64,000 bases of DNA from Agrypnia vestita (lineage: Eukaryota; Arthropoda; Insecta; Trichoptera; Phryganeidae): positions 1 through 64,000 of the forward strand of contig JADDOH010004277.1 in NCBI GenBank assembly GCA_016648135.1, in the 5' to 3' direction. The position numbers were made by a program, and so were the translations under genes. The notes under the pieces are model-generated. The model did no database searches. It saw only the letters and a list, made by a program, of their open reading frames with translations, and was not told the DNA's origin. Shown piece after piece: positions 10,936 through 22,664 of this stretch (positions are counted from its first letter, which is position 1; each line of letters starts with the position of its first letter).

Positions 10936-11901
10936 TTACGTAGCGAAATAAAACCGAAGCCAAATTAATAAATGCGGAAATTGATGGAATATTCTAGTGA
11001 ACAGTGAATAAAGTGTCAAAGCAAATATTAAGTGTCTATTTACGAGTGATAAATTTGCGAAACAGTTAATTTAAGGAATAGCGTTACATTTAATAGTGAT
11101 AAGCGACTTTGTACGTTAGTTTAATTAATTAATCGGTATTCAATAAATCCTGCGTTAAATTCCAGCGTTTTAATTAATACCTCCTGCAGCCAGAAATCCA
11201 TTCGTGTTTCCATAATTCACATGTTTCTTCAGTGATACTTCGGAAGTTGAACCACGAAGCGGGTGACTACCGTCCCCAATGCTCCCTATTCTTATCAAGC
11301 TTTTGGTATTATTTTTTTGTTTGTCACTGAAGGCTTTAGCTCACTAGGTAATGCGTTTTATTTGAGTATAGCCGATGTATTATAGGGAATTAATTCCAAA
11401 TTTCGTTTTGTGTATTATTGAATTGGTTTTGTGAATATTTGAATTAGTGTTCTCGTTTTGTACTGGTATATGTCGGAATTACAGACTGGTCTTCTATTTA
11501 AATATATCTGATTTTAAAGATTATCATGTAGTTGTACATAAATACCCATATTCTCGATTTAAAAAAAACTAGAAAATAAAAAAAATACAAACAATATAAG
11601 CAAAATCAAACCGCAAAACGTGCGACAAAAAATTATTTGCTCGCGAAGAAATACGAGCGAATCGTTCAAATATTTTTTTGAGATACACATAACAAATTTT
11701 GATGACTTTATAAATTCAAATCGATTTTTCCACCGCCCAACTCCCACATAATTATTTTTATGGAAATCTGTCATACCATAACATGACATCTAATATAAAT
11801 TATAATACATCACAAAACTATGTTTGAATTAAAGATTATTATAAAATAAAATAAAAAGTTGACATTTTTATTTTCCAATCGAAATCTGGATAATTTATCG
11901 G

Positions 11902-12060
11902 TGGCCCTCGTAGTTTAGTAGGCATGACACTGGCTTGTCATTCCGGGGATTCCGCATTCAATTTTTGATGAAGTCCTAATGCATCATGTGACAATATCAA
12001 CCCCGGATATTTTTTGATGCGTTTCGCTACAGTAATTGGGTTGCAGGGCGAAAATTTAAA
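11902..12060 (+). repeat. tRNA-derived SINE family S1, copy 1
   Basis: Begins with a tRNA-like head: CCTCGTAGTTTAGTAGGCAT, GACACTGGCTTGTCATTCCG, then a decayed B box. The body (GATGCGTTTCGC, CAGTAATTGGG) aligns in order with the copy at 40262. It is short, non-coding and has no inverted termini. Confidence 0.65.
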
Positions 12061-12200
12061 AACTGGATACAATAATAAACTTTTTAGTTCCTGTCTTCAG
12101 ATATGACTGTATGGTTTTTTAAAAAAAATAGAATATGTACTACTGTTAACCCAACTCAGAATGTGAATTACCGAACACTACATTTTATTAAGATAAATTA

Positions 12201-12413
12201 TAGATGTCTCACAGAAAAGAAGCTATTTTATAACGGGAAACAAGTATGAAAGTTTTTATTGTGTTTCTATGTAGTTTCTCTTGAGTGGAATGAGTGAACG
12301 TTGCATTGTGTAGTGATCTTTTAAGCCAGACGGAAGTCCTGTCGACACCCAATAAAGACTTCCAAACGTGCTTTCGCATACTTTTAATAGCTTCGTCTCT
12401 GTGAGATTTGTGA
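12201..12413. mobile_element. MITE family M2, short copy with both ends
   Basis: The left end GATGTCTCACAGAAAAGAAG faces the inverted right end CTTCGTCTCTGTGAGATTTG. Inside are AAGTATGAAAGTTTTTATTG, its inverse AATAAAGACTTCCAAACGTG, and the block AGTGATCTTTTAAGCCAGAC. The family recurs at 15001, 17400, 31300 and 53145. Confidence 0.7.
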
Positions 12414-13044
12414 ATCTGTAATTGTGTTCTTAGGACATATTTACAAATATATCACATTTTATTTGAAATGTGTCATGCATGCATTAATATAATACAAGTT
12501 TCTCTTGCACGCACACGCAAGATTCGGAGTTCGTAACATTTGTACGTTTGTTCGTTTATATACATTTCCTTTTCACGTTGGTACTGATACTGTATATTAC
12601 ATTTGTACGTGCAAACACAGCCAAAATCCCAAGCAGTGTTTTGAATTTTGTAGTAGTAATCCGCAACCCGAACAGATATTTTTGGAAAGCTGTTTAATTT
12701 TATTTCTATCATTAAATGAAGCTATTGGTCCAAGCGTAATAATATGCAGTCTGCATTTTCAATATGCTCTGAATACTAAATACAGATTTTATGGCATTCG
12801 CAACCAACAGGTATCAAAATTTCAAAATTCGGCATCAACACCATTTCCGTTTGAAATATTATTTTCTATGCTTACTAGTTGTTCATCTCGATAAGTTTTA
12901 AAAAACATTAATCATACGATATTACAGCGATTCATTATTAACCGTGTCATTGTAAACATATTATTTTGTAAAATATATTTTCGTACATATTAGGAAAAGA
13001 ATGAACTTTAATTACTCACTTCATCTTCAAAAACAGCAAAATAA

Positions 13045-13640
13045 TTTTGTGGTAACATTATTAATATATCAACATGTTTCAGGGCTCATTTTTTCTATAC
13101 TAATAATAAATTTAAAAAATTCATATTAAATAATTAGGATAAAGATAATTTTTTGAAAAAATCGGGTGTTTATAAATTGATATGTAATGATTATGATTAT
13201 TTTTATATTGTAAAAACATGTAGAAATTTTGAAGTTAGAGTTAAGGAACACTTAAGGTGTTTGAATAGCAAAAATTATTTTGAATTTTCTAACCATCTTT
13301 TGGCTATGGATCATATTTTTGATATTAATAAAGTTTTACAAATTTTATATACAAATTAAACAGAATGACAGTTTGTGAAATTAGATATTTTGGCAATAAG
13401 TAAAAGCGTTAATATTAAATTGAATATTATAAATAACCAGATCCTTTTTACAAATAGTTAGTTATCTTTCAAATTTATTTTCATGTTAAGTAGGTACTTT
13501 ATTATTATTCATTTTCCATAAATAATTTTTTTAATATTTATTTAGTGTACATTTATATCCTGACGAAGGGGCCATGGGCTCTGAAACCTGTTGATATTTG
13601 CAATACAAAAGTGGTGAAAACTAAGTTTATTTTAATTAAT
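13045..13640 (+). mobile_element. Penelope-like element relic with GIY-YIG endonuclease fragment
   Basis: The plus strand at 13153-13359 encodes a 68-codon frame, GVYKLICNDYDYFYIVKTCR then NFEVRVKEHL and FSNHLLAMDH. This matches the GIY-YIG endonuclease that Penelope-like retroelements carry behind their reverse transcriptase (family knowledge). The second motif is decayed (YIV for YIG). After the stop come CCTGACGAAGGGGCCATGGG, CTCTGAAACCTGTTGATATT and AAGTGGTGAAAACTAAG, the 3' end shared with 6650-6900. At 13045-13100 the same 3' block stands in inverse orientation, so the relic is bracketed by inverted copies of its own 3' end. The polymerase domain is absent. Confidence 0.78.
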
Positions 13641-15000
13641 TATAATTATTTTAATTAATCAATTTAAGATATTTTATTTATAAATAAGTACATGACCTTT
13701 TTTGTCTCGGACAAATGTGCACCCAGGAAAGTGTGACCGCAGTCACGACGGAGGAGCTCCGTGGGAATTAACACATTTTCTTTAAATTTTCCAATAAAAT
13801 AATACTTTAATATGTACCTTCATAAGTGCTAATAAACAATAAAAATAATTAATCACATCCTTGAAAAAAATCATTCAATTTTGACCTAAATTTCAGACTT
13901 CAAGGCTTTAAACACTAGAGATTCATGGTCACATTCAAATTCAAAATGTTTTTTTCCATTTCGGGGTTTTAGGGCTTTTTGTTTTTTTTTAATTTAGGTT
14001 CTATGTTTAAGTTTTCGAGGCCTTTCGCGCCTTCAGGTTCTCTTACACGGTGCGGCTTATTCGCGCACCTTCGACATAGTCTTCCCTCAGCCTTGATCGT
14101 ATAGGCTTGTGCTTATGAACTTTGTGCGTGTTATTGGACTTTGTTCTAACTGCATGTTCCGCCGATTACTACTTCCTCGCTTTCACCTTCCTCGTGATTT
14201 ATAGAGAGTTGTACCGTTCCCTCCAAATAGGTGTAACAAAATGCCTAGAACGACACATGAGTTGTCAAATTAAATTTGGCAAGTAAAATAAAACTAACCG
14301 ATGTATTTCTAGATTATTCTTTTGCATATTGCAGGTAATCAAATTGCTATGAGGGACAGGCTGCATGTAATACCTAACCTAAAACTTCTCAAAGACTAAT
14401 GTCGTTATATGCTAATTTTAGTTTGGGTGAATTTTGTTACTGTAATACATTTTGCGTTGCACTAATACTGTTTCAATTTCAAAGGAACAACTTTTCCCAT
14501 CACCCCGATGCCGTATTTCACGGGCGTGTATAATGGATCCGACTCGGAAACATTTTGTATCTCCAAAGCTGAGTTTCAAACACATTTAGAAGTTTACCTA
14601 GACACAGTTTATGTTTTAAGTTTGGATGTAGCTTTAAGGAAGCTAGTGAAGAAACACCGAACACTGATACTTATAGCTGAACAAACACACGCGAAACGAG
14701 GCGGAGGGTTTCATCTTAAACACGAGACTCTTTAGCCGACCAAATATTGGTTTTTAATATAAACAAGCGTTTAAATCAACATGGGATTCTAAGAAGTCAA
14801 ATGCATTGGAAATTTGTACAAAGATATTATGTTAAGCTTACATATTTTTGGAAAATTAATTATTTATTTAATTTTTTAACTATGCCATGTAAACATGCCA
14901 TGAGATCCAATTCATTCCCGATTCAATATTTCAATTTCCAATACAATAAAATGTAACTGATAAGTAAATATAGAGGATAGACATTAATAAAGACACATTG

Positions 15001-15320
15001 AAGAAGTCTCACAGAGACGAAGCTATTTATATGGGAACACATGTATAGAAGTCTTTATCGGGCGTCCACTAGACTTTTCTCCACGACCTGTTTTGGCTGG
15101 CTTAAGTGATTCCTTTGCACACAATGCAACGCTCATGATTCAAGAACCCAAGAACAACCACACATCTATCCAATTTTTGAAAGTTGTATATATTTATGTT
15201 CTTAATTTGTCTTATTTCAAATATTTGAAGCAACTATGAAATATCCATCTATCGTCGAAAATGTGTAATTCCTATTACAGAGTATACATACATAGATATC
15301 GCCGCTAGTAATGATATCTC
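15001..15320. mobile_element. MITE family M2, longer copy
   Basis: Left end AAGAAGTCTCACAGAGACGA, then AGCTATTTATATGGGAACAC and TGTATAGAAGTCTTTATCGG. It stays collinear with the 31300 copy through GAAAGTTGTATATATTTATG, TTTCAAATATTTGAAGCAAC and GCCGCTAGTAATGAT. The inverted right end is missing or decayed. Confidence 0.65.
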
Positions 15321-16189
15321 TATTTTATTTTTCAGAATTTATATATTTATTTTTGATACACATTACATACATGCATATGCCAAACTGCACAGCAATTTTA
15401 CGGCATGGTTGCCTTCAATATTGTTTAACAAGCTATTTTTCAATATTTTTTATAAGTAATAAAAAAAAATTATGAAGATTATAGAGGAGGTCATTATAGA
15501 GTATTGCATGATTTTACAAGTGATACATGATAATTATAAAGTAATGTAAGATTAGGTACATAGCTTTAATATATATTATTTTACCTTGTACTTTTTTGAA
15601 GCCAAAGGAGTTTTTTTATCTCGCATCATATCGATGATTTTTTTTTATCTAATTTATTGATTTATAATAATACTTGATTTTAAAGGGGCATTTACAGCAA
15701 TATTATTTTTAAAGTACATATGATATTCTTTCGAATTATTTAACATATATGTATACAAGACTCGCCTGAAAATGATTATTAAAAAAAATTAATACATATT
15801 TTTATGGTTTGCTGAACAAACTTTCAGCAGCTTAATCTAGTAGAGGCTGACTGGGATCAGTCTTGCCTGCTGCTTGCAGAATTTATCGCTATTTCCTTTT
15901 ATCTTTTGCAATTTATCACCCCCAGAGCGGGACGGTCCACCAGCACACAATCACGCTATCTCAGCTTAAGTCCACACACTTCCTGCTCCATCGCTCCACA
16001 CTGAATAAAACGTCCTTTGTGTGCTCTGGATCTTTCATCCGACGCCGGTGCTTCAGCCAGCATTGTTTTGCCAATTTAATTGATTTAATCACAATGGTAT
16101 CTCTATACATGTTCCAAGCAAGCGTCGTATTGTTCCACGTTACACCATTAATTAACAATCATTAAGACGGAAGATTGCTGATATTTATT

Positions 16190-16362
16190 TTGATGGACTA
16201 AACCCCTTTGGGCGAATTGGGACACGGTACTCTCGTATATTTAAGACACATAAATAGTTAAAGTGTTTATTCATGCATAATTAAATCCCCTAATAAACAA
16301 AACATATTTCAGAAAATAGGCATTTTTTTTTAAATTTTAATATTTTCATTTCAAACCGAGTT
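16190..16362 (+). repeat. Dispersed repeat family R1, copy 3
   Basis: Matches the other two copies in order: GGACTAAACCCCTTTGGGCG, TGGGACACGG, CTCGTATATTTAAGACACAT, AAAGTGTTTATTCATGCATA, ATTAAATCCCCTAATAAAC. This is the cleanest copy for defining the family. Confidence 0.65.
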
Positions 16363-16436
16363 TCTCTTTTTATATATATTTTATTTATGTATCTCATTAT
16401 ACATACATGCTTTCCGATATAAAAATCTTCATCTCT

Positions 16437-16546
16437 AGCAGACATCTACAATTAATAATTTAAATTAGTGATAATCCCTTCGTGGAACCTATAATTAAAT
16501 CATAGCAGACATCTATGATTAATAATTGAAATTAATGATAACCCCT
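16437..16546. repeat. Imperfect tandem duplication, unit about 68 bp
   Basis: AGCAGACATCTACAATTAAT at 16437 recurs as AGCAGACATCTATGATTAAT at 16505, each followed by an AATTxAAATTAxTGATAAxC block. The two units differ by scattered substitutions, so the duplication is not recent. Confidence 0.7.
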
Positions 16547-17247
16547 GTTAATAAAAATAGTAATAAAAATAACAAAACATTTATGAGAGGAATAACAATA
16601 CTGTAAGAACCACCCAATATTACAAAACACCGAAAGATTGTGGTATTTATAAGAAAAAATTTATCTAATGAAAACTTTTGCTGTGTTGTGCTCAGTTTTT
16701 CTGTGCTGCGGCTACAGAAATTTCAATTACCCTTTTTTATTCATTCAGTTCTGAGACATGATTTTATGTTTCATCTGCAGATAAATAATTCCACTCGTGG
16801 GCCATCAGACTAACGACTACATTTTTTTGATATAATCTTTATAAGTCTAATTCATCGCCAAGACGTAACCGGAAATTTGGCACTCAGATTCTTCTTCCCC
16901 TCTCATCTGTCCAACCCTTATCAAGAAATAGGAAACGGATGTAGGGGTAGCAGAGAAGTTTTGATAGAACAGAAATGTTAATAGAACTGTCACACTGACT
17001 TTCAAGTGAGACCGCTGATATATGATTTGAACACAATTGCTTTGTGATTGGTAAAAGTAATACGATTTTACTGATAATTGAAACCGTGGTAAATTACATA
17101 CTATCAAATAAATATCTGATGACAACACGATACAATTTAGAAAATTAAGTAGCGTTTTAAGCAACTTACTAGCACATTTTTTACTCTAATGCAACACCAA
17201 ACAATATTTATGTATATACGTACACAAAACATGTGATTATATAAAAA

Positions 17248-17310
17248 AGTAAGCCCCCTCCATCTTTTTGGAGAGATACTGCGATAACATTTATGTATTT
17301 ATTTATATAT
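17248..17310. repeat. 3'-hairpin repeat family H, copy 1
   Basis: CCCCTCCATCTTTTTGGAGA can form a CTCCA/TGGAG stem. It is followed by GATACTGCGATAACATTTAT and an AT-rich tail. The same layout (stem, T-rich right loop, GGTA, tail) occurs at 40885, 45515 and 53515. Confidence 0.5.
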
Positions 17311-17399
17311 AATAATATATTTATATAATATAATAGACTAGGAAAAATTGTAATAAAAATGTATAAAATGTAATAAACTGTATGAGCTGCCTTGTATAA

Positions 17400-17525
17400 T
17401 AGTTTGTGTATAGTGATCACTTAAGCCAGATCATGCAGGTTGTGAGCTCTGGGCCAGTATATAAAAAGACTTCCACACACGTTTCTTATATTTATAGCTT
17501 CGTCTCTGTGAGACTTCCATAATTT
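17400..17525. mobile_element. MITE family M2, right-end fragment
   Basis: TAGTGATCACTTAAGCCAGA is followed by AAAAAGACTTCCACACACGT and the terminus TAGCTTCGTCTCTGTGAGAC, matching the right half of the 12201 copy. Both are followed by a TGTGTTCTTAGGACATA-type block (12426 and 17572). Confidence 0.65.
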
Positions 17526-17688
17526 ATCTTTTTTAATTAATCATCCCTCTGGGAACAAAATCCAATAACTGTGTTCTTAGAACATACCTGCATATAAAAA
17601 TATTTTCAAAAATAACTTCGTTTACCAATGTTACACAAAAAAGGATAGGAAATATTTTTATAAAATCATAAACAGAAATAAAGAATAA

Positions 17689-17737
17689 ATTCTTCTACAA
17701 AAAATTGTATTCCATGGAATACTTTTGTAGAAAGAAT
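17689..17737. repeat. Interrupted palindrome centred on CCATGG
   Basis: GTATTCCATGGAATAC is a perfect 16-bp palindrome. It sits inside outer arms TTCTTCTACAAAA and TTTTGTAGAAAGAA. A further TTCTTCTACAAA lies just beyond at 17745. It probably forms a cruciform or hairpin; its origin is unknown. Confidence 0.6.
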
Positions 17738-18484
17738 TGTATTTCTTCTACAAATATTACTAATAATTATGTTTTCATCAGTCGATGCGTTAGATATATT
17801 TTATATATTATTACGGCAGATAATGAAGTCACCGCCAACATACAGAAGAAAGAAGAAAGCAGAAAAATCAGCTTTTTGCATAAAGGTGACTTTTTGGAGA
17901 CGTTTGGAGAAACAACATTCTGAATTGTGTTGTGCCCGAGTTGCAACAGGACGCCATGGAAAATAAAATGAATGCATACACGTGCCGCCCGGTTTTGAAT
18001 AAAAATTTAACGTCCCTCGCTAGGGAAATCTTTTTTGTTTTTCAGTTCTGCGCGTCGGTGCAATACATTTTCATTTACGAGATAGTCGACGATCGCGGCA
18101 AAATAGCGGCAAACTGATAAGTCTGCAAGCTGCATTCATCCTGAAAATTATATTTACACGCTGGGACCTACGCTTTAAATCTCCACGGCTTAAAAAGCGA
18201 TATTTTATTTATTATTTTATTATTTTTCGCTCAATATTAACATCAGACATTTTCCCCATATCGAAACATATCGATTGTAACAATATTGCTATGTGCAGAT
18301 ATGTTATAAAAACCTTTTAAAGGCAACAGCATGTACGAAACTATACGATGCAATGGTAGGGTGCCAGGACAGAACAAAATAGCATTATATTGTCTTCCTT
18401 TTTCCCTGCAGAGAAACGGCATGATGGTAAATTAGCTAGTTGCATAAAATTTAAGTGAATTTTGAGAATTTGAAATAAAATAAT

Positions 18485-18776
18485 TATTCTTAAATGGAGA
18501 TGCATACAAGGAATACGTGTCACATCAATATTCGCAAAATTTCAAAGTCAGCTAAATGCTTGCTAATAGAAAATAGGACTGACTGCAGGGACGTGCAGAG
18601 AGAAAATTAAAGAATGGCATTTGCGTAAGCATACATATAGGGGAAAAAAATGCTTCCATTTACTCACTGCACGCGCCCGCTAACTTGGTGGTCTTCTGGA
18701 ATGAGGCTTGAACCCCCAACCACTGCACTGGATCACCAGGCGAGTATCTTTACCAATAAACCAACAAGCTACTCAA
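18485..18776 (-). repeat. tRNA-derived SINE family S2, copy A, split by a MITE
   Basis: It shares the flank blocks CAAGGAATACGTGTCACATC and AAAATAGGACT, and a tRNA-like head in inverse orientation, with the copies at 23925 and 48478. On the minus strand the head reads GAGTAGCTTGTTGG, CTCGCCTGGTGATCC, GGGGGTTCAAGCCTCATTCC. A 94-bp hAT-type MITE splits the tract at 18586, and a second, larger MITE starts right at its end (18777). Confidence 0.72.
18586..18679. mobile_element. hAT-type MITE family M3, short copy inside SINE S2
   Basis: CAGGGACGTGCAGAG at the left and CACTGCACGCGCCCG at the right are inverse termini. The host SINE reads GGACTAACTTG in copy B, and CTAACTTG recurs at the right junction here, as expected for an 8-bp duplication. 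About 94 bp. Confidence 0.68.
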
Positions 18777-19200
18777 CAGGGGCATAAAGCATGACTCTTA
18801 CGTAAACATATATTTAACAAATCCAACTGCCAGTTGTCCCTCCATCTTTTAGGTGGTCGTCCTGGAGGTCTGTTTCTCTGGGGCGATCGTTCTCTCGCCA
18901 CTTTTGCGGCTCTGGAGTCTGTCATTCTGCCCAGAACCTTCTTCTCTGTTATCCTCATCTTACAACGCCCTCGACTCCGTGTTGCGAATCAAATCTCGGA
19001 GCGTTTAACCATCGATATTTTTTAATATTTTCATCTCAAAGGAGATTTTTGGCTCTGACAGTGTCGGCTCTGGACTCGATACTGTAAGTTATAATGCGGC
19101 GGACGCACATTTTGTATTATTTATATTTGATATCGATTTATTTTCCAAAATATGTGTTTACGTAGAAGTCGGGCTGAAATATACGCAGTGCTCGCACCTG
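18777..19200. mobile_element. hAT-type MITE family M3, copy with 8-bp target duplication
   Basis: Left terminus CAGGGGCATAAAGCATGACT and right terminus GCAGTGCTCGCACCTG are inverse, with sub-terminal CTTACGTAAACATATATTT and AAAATATGTGTTTACG also inverse. It is flanked by CTACTCAA and CTCCTCAA (7 of 8). An 8-bp duplication with CAGGG ends points to the hAT superfamily. Its interior differs from the other copies and includes a reverse-transcriptase-like fragment on the minus strand. Confidence 0.75.
18815..18990 (-). pseudogene. Short LINE-like coding fragment inside the MITE
   Basis: The minus strand reads MRITEKKVLGRMTDSRAAKV then ARERSPQRNRPPGRPPKRWR. The GRPPKRW motif and its basic context resemble the post-polymerase part of insect non-LTR polyproteins. 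It is only about 55 codons and runs into the MITE terminus. It could be a captured piece of a LINE or a chance basic frame. Confidence 0.35.
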
Positions 19201-22159
19201 CTCCTCAACAATATGAGCTTAACGAAGATTCCTTTATTTTCTTAAATTACCATCGTTGATTTTAGGTAGTCAAATAAATATAAAAACAGCGGCATATTTT
19301 CATCACCACATTCCCAAAATTGCTTCTCGCAGGAAAAGTCAATCCCAGTTTGCATATTTTCCAAATATTTGAAGCGTGTTAAAAGGTCATCTATTCATTG
19401 GTCTAAAAATAATGACTATCTGGTCGCAAAAAAGTTCAAACGTTTTCATTAAAAAAGTTATTTTTAAGCAACAAGTTTTAAAAATATATTTTTCATCTCG
19501 GTTTGACTTCCATGTACAAATTGTTGAGCAGATTCATTAGTATGAAAAAAAAACACTTTAAAATGTTTTCTTAGCTTTAATACGATTTTTTCATATTACT
19601 ACAAAATGCAACTTCGGTATTCAAATTGGCTAAGAAATGTAAATGAAGGAATGCATGTTAGGATGGGAGAGAATTAAACAAACTTTACTCATTTGACGCT
19701 CTCAACGGGAAAGAGAAGATTAGAGACTAGAGTTTAGTGCGAAGGAAACGGAACTCGGAAGCATTTCACTTTCCTTGTCTCAACCCAGAGAACCAGAAAC
19801 TGCATCATTCAGGTCTTCTGAACTCAAAACGATAAATTATTTAAGTAAGACTGTATTAATGACCTAACTTCCATACACTGTTTAAACTCTATTATATATT
19901 TATATATTACTCAGTTATATATAGGTACAATAGAGATCAGTTTTCTAAATAATATGCGCCATCGCATTGTAGATGATTAATTCTGAGCAATGATCAATAG
20001 GCAAGAAAAATGTTCAACTGAACTATGTAAAGTACCTACATATAAATAAAATACATTTTTATTATTTCGTATATGAAGTGAACTCCCAAAGGCACCTATC
20101 CCTGAGCTCAGTCAGTGAGTTTTATAAATAGATACCTACGAAAAGAAAAATGTTCATATAAATAGCATTAAGCAGGGAAATCAACTTACTTGTATGACAA
20201 AATATTGTACACAAAAGGCATAATTATAGGTCGCAATGAAATAAAAATAAAATCAACATCGCAAGCGACAAAAGGATTTTAGATCATATTTTCCAACAAG
20301 GCCTACATACAAAAAGAAAATTTATCTTAATATTTTTAAAAAGATATTTTGTATTCATTCTTGCTAAATGTTTTTACTTTAAGCTTTGTATCTTTAGCTT
20401 CATAAAATATTTTTCCATTAATATAAATTTATACAGAAAAATTTAAAACATTTAATATTATTTTTTGTCCGTTAGTGTTAGTCTACACAAGAGACCCGTT
20501 CCAAGTAGGTGGCATGGCTACTCCTCGATACGGGTGTAGTGTGGAAGGACGGGTGGGTAACTTTTTGGGGTTAAAAATAAATCTGACGCTTAAAAGACAA
20601 GGAGAAAACAGGAAAGAATAAAAAACTATTCAAGTCTGAGCGGTCGCATGACTGATTTGAAGAAACTATTCATTACTAGCCGTACAACAGTGAAAAATCA
20701 CGGAACACAATTTAGGTATTAATTATTTATTTAAACATAATAAAATAAAAAGAATATCGAACATCGAACGCAGGAGGAGTAAATTATTTTGCATTTGCGA
20801 TTTGCATCTTAGTTAAGCCCTTGCAATGTGCACTACTAAGTATAGCATAATTTTGATGGGCCACGGAGAGGCGGTGGTAGCTATTTCGGTTAGTCGCTGT
20901 ATTGCCATCCGCGCGTTCGAGGATCGAGTCTCTCTCCATTCCTTTAATTTATTTTCATAATGACTCTCGACGACCGACCACTGATTGCGTAGCTTAATCT
21001 AATTATCTAAAGCTGTCATTCCAGAAAGTTACGGACAGACAACGAAATTATTATATTTAGATAACGTGACTTATAAAAATTAAACGAATGTAAGGAGTCG
21101 TGCACGTTCATGTTTTAATTAATGAATTTTTGATTCACACAAAAGCCAAAACCTCTTCGCATTTCTTTCATTTAAAAAAGTAAAATAAAAAAAAGTATAT
21201 ACAAGTTTTGAAATTTAAATAGGTACCTATCATAAAATTTTCCATCTAAATTTTGATTTTCTGATGCCAAATTTTTTTGTTTTGCTCGATTTTTTTTAAA
21301 ACGGCCATTATGGTTTTGACAGCATATAACATAAAAGCAGGGATTAAATTTTTATGTCTGTAAAAAATCTTGATTTCGTAGGTTCATTTGACTTAAATTT
21401 TATTCCAAGATCAAAAATGTTTTTCATATAATAATATGTGATATTATATTTTTATTATTTTATATCATGTGATATGCACGAAAATAGCATTGAACTGTCT
21501 ACTGGAACGAAAATCGAATCATCGACCAACTTGATCACTAGGCATGGGTGTCTGATAAATAGACCAAATAAATATGTTTTGTTTGACATTGATGTTAGAT
21601 TGAAGTCATAGATAACCACAGCAAAAAAATCAAATATTTTACATTCAACCCCTTTTGAAGAGTTATCCGTAAGACAGTAAAATATTATATAAATTTCACC
21701 CCTCTTGAGATAGATACATATTTGACAAAATTCCTAAGAAAATGCATTATACGTTCTAATATTTTATGTATTCCCAAGTGTATCAAAAAGAAATATCGCG
21801 GAGCGTAAAGAAGAATTTAGAAGGCTTTCAAATCCAGCAGTTTATCTTACTTGGAAGCGTATGCTTCAATTTATACACTAACAAATCTTAATATATACAG
21901 AAATGTATCTTCATACAAACTGCTTACATTCAATTTAAACATTAATCAATCTCACTTCGTCGCCTAAGTCTAAACTCAAACACCTCGAATTATCGATTTA
22001 ATACACGCTATGCACATAATTTAATCTAGCTACGAATATATTTGGGACACGTATCCAAATTTTTCCGGCTCTGAAAAATTAACAGAAAAATTAATCAAAA
22101 TTATTAAATTAGGCATAAAACCAAAACTTTGTTACCTAAGGTAAGACGTAGACGTATAT
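19201..22159. other. Mostly unassigned intron sequence
   Basis: AT-rich unique sequence. Small exceptions are the ACTAGCCGT element end at 20673 and a weak tRNA-like stretch at 20865-20945 (GGTGGTAGCTATTTCGGTTA ... GCGTTCGAGGATCGAGTCTC) that could be another SINE head. Confidence 0.45.
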
Positions 22160-22480
22160 GTGAGTTTAATAAACAAATATAATAATTTCGCTGTCTGTCC
22201 GTCTGTCCGACCGTCTATCCGTCCGTCTATCCGTCTGTCCGTCTGTCCGTCTGTCTGTCTATCTGCTTGTCCCCGTAACTTCGTGTAACGTCCTTAATTT
22301 CGTTCGAATTCACGGCTTAAAAAAACAAATTAAACGGAGATGGGGCTTGAACCCCTGGCCATCAAACCCGTACCGGCCGCTTCACGCATGTTGCCACGGC
22401 CGCCTCTACGTGGATCGCCAAAAACATACTATAAATGTACACTAGGGCTTAGAAAAGATGCGAGCCAATGTTCCGTCATT
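22160..22480 (-). repeat. SINE family S3, copy 1, with an expanded GTCT microsatellite
   Basis: The minus strand carries a tRNA-like part: GGCGGCCGTGGCAACATGCG, TGAAGCGGCCGGTACGGGT and GCCAGGGGTTCAAGCCCCAT, with a B box. The plus strand upstream has CCCCGTAACTTCGTGTAACG and TTCACGGCTT. All blocks recur at 38875-39110. In this copy the CTGTCCGTCTGTCC tract has grown to about 80 bp (22196-22278). Confidence 0.72.
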
Positions 22481-22510
22481 TTTGACGGTTTACAGATAGT
22501 ATTTGCATAT

Positions 22511-22664
22511 TTAACTACTTAAGTTACAAGAGTAACAGAATCGCTCATCGACAGGCGAAGTATTTAATTATAATATTTAGGTGACCAGCGAAGTATTAAA
22601 CTTTAATCATTTAATACTTCACCTGTCGATGGGAGATTCTGTATCTTGAAACTTAAGCAGTAAA
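22511..22664. mobile_element. Foldback element F1
   Basis: The left arm TTAACTACTTAAGTTACAAG, AACAGAATCGCTCATCGACA returns inverted as TGTCGATGGGAGATTCTGTA, TTGAAACTTAAGCAGTAAA. A second inner pair GCGAAGTATTAAA / TTTAATACTTCACC makes a nested hairpin. A half copy lies at 59537. Confidence 0.7.

Noticed and set aside
22196..22278. CRISPR-like regular repeats
   Set aside because: The repeats are a contiguous CTGTCCGT microsatellite with no spacers.
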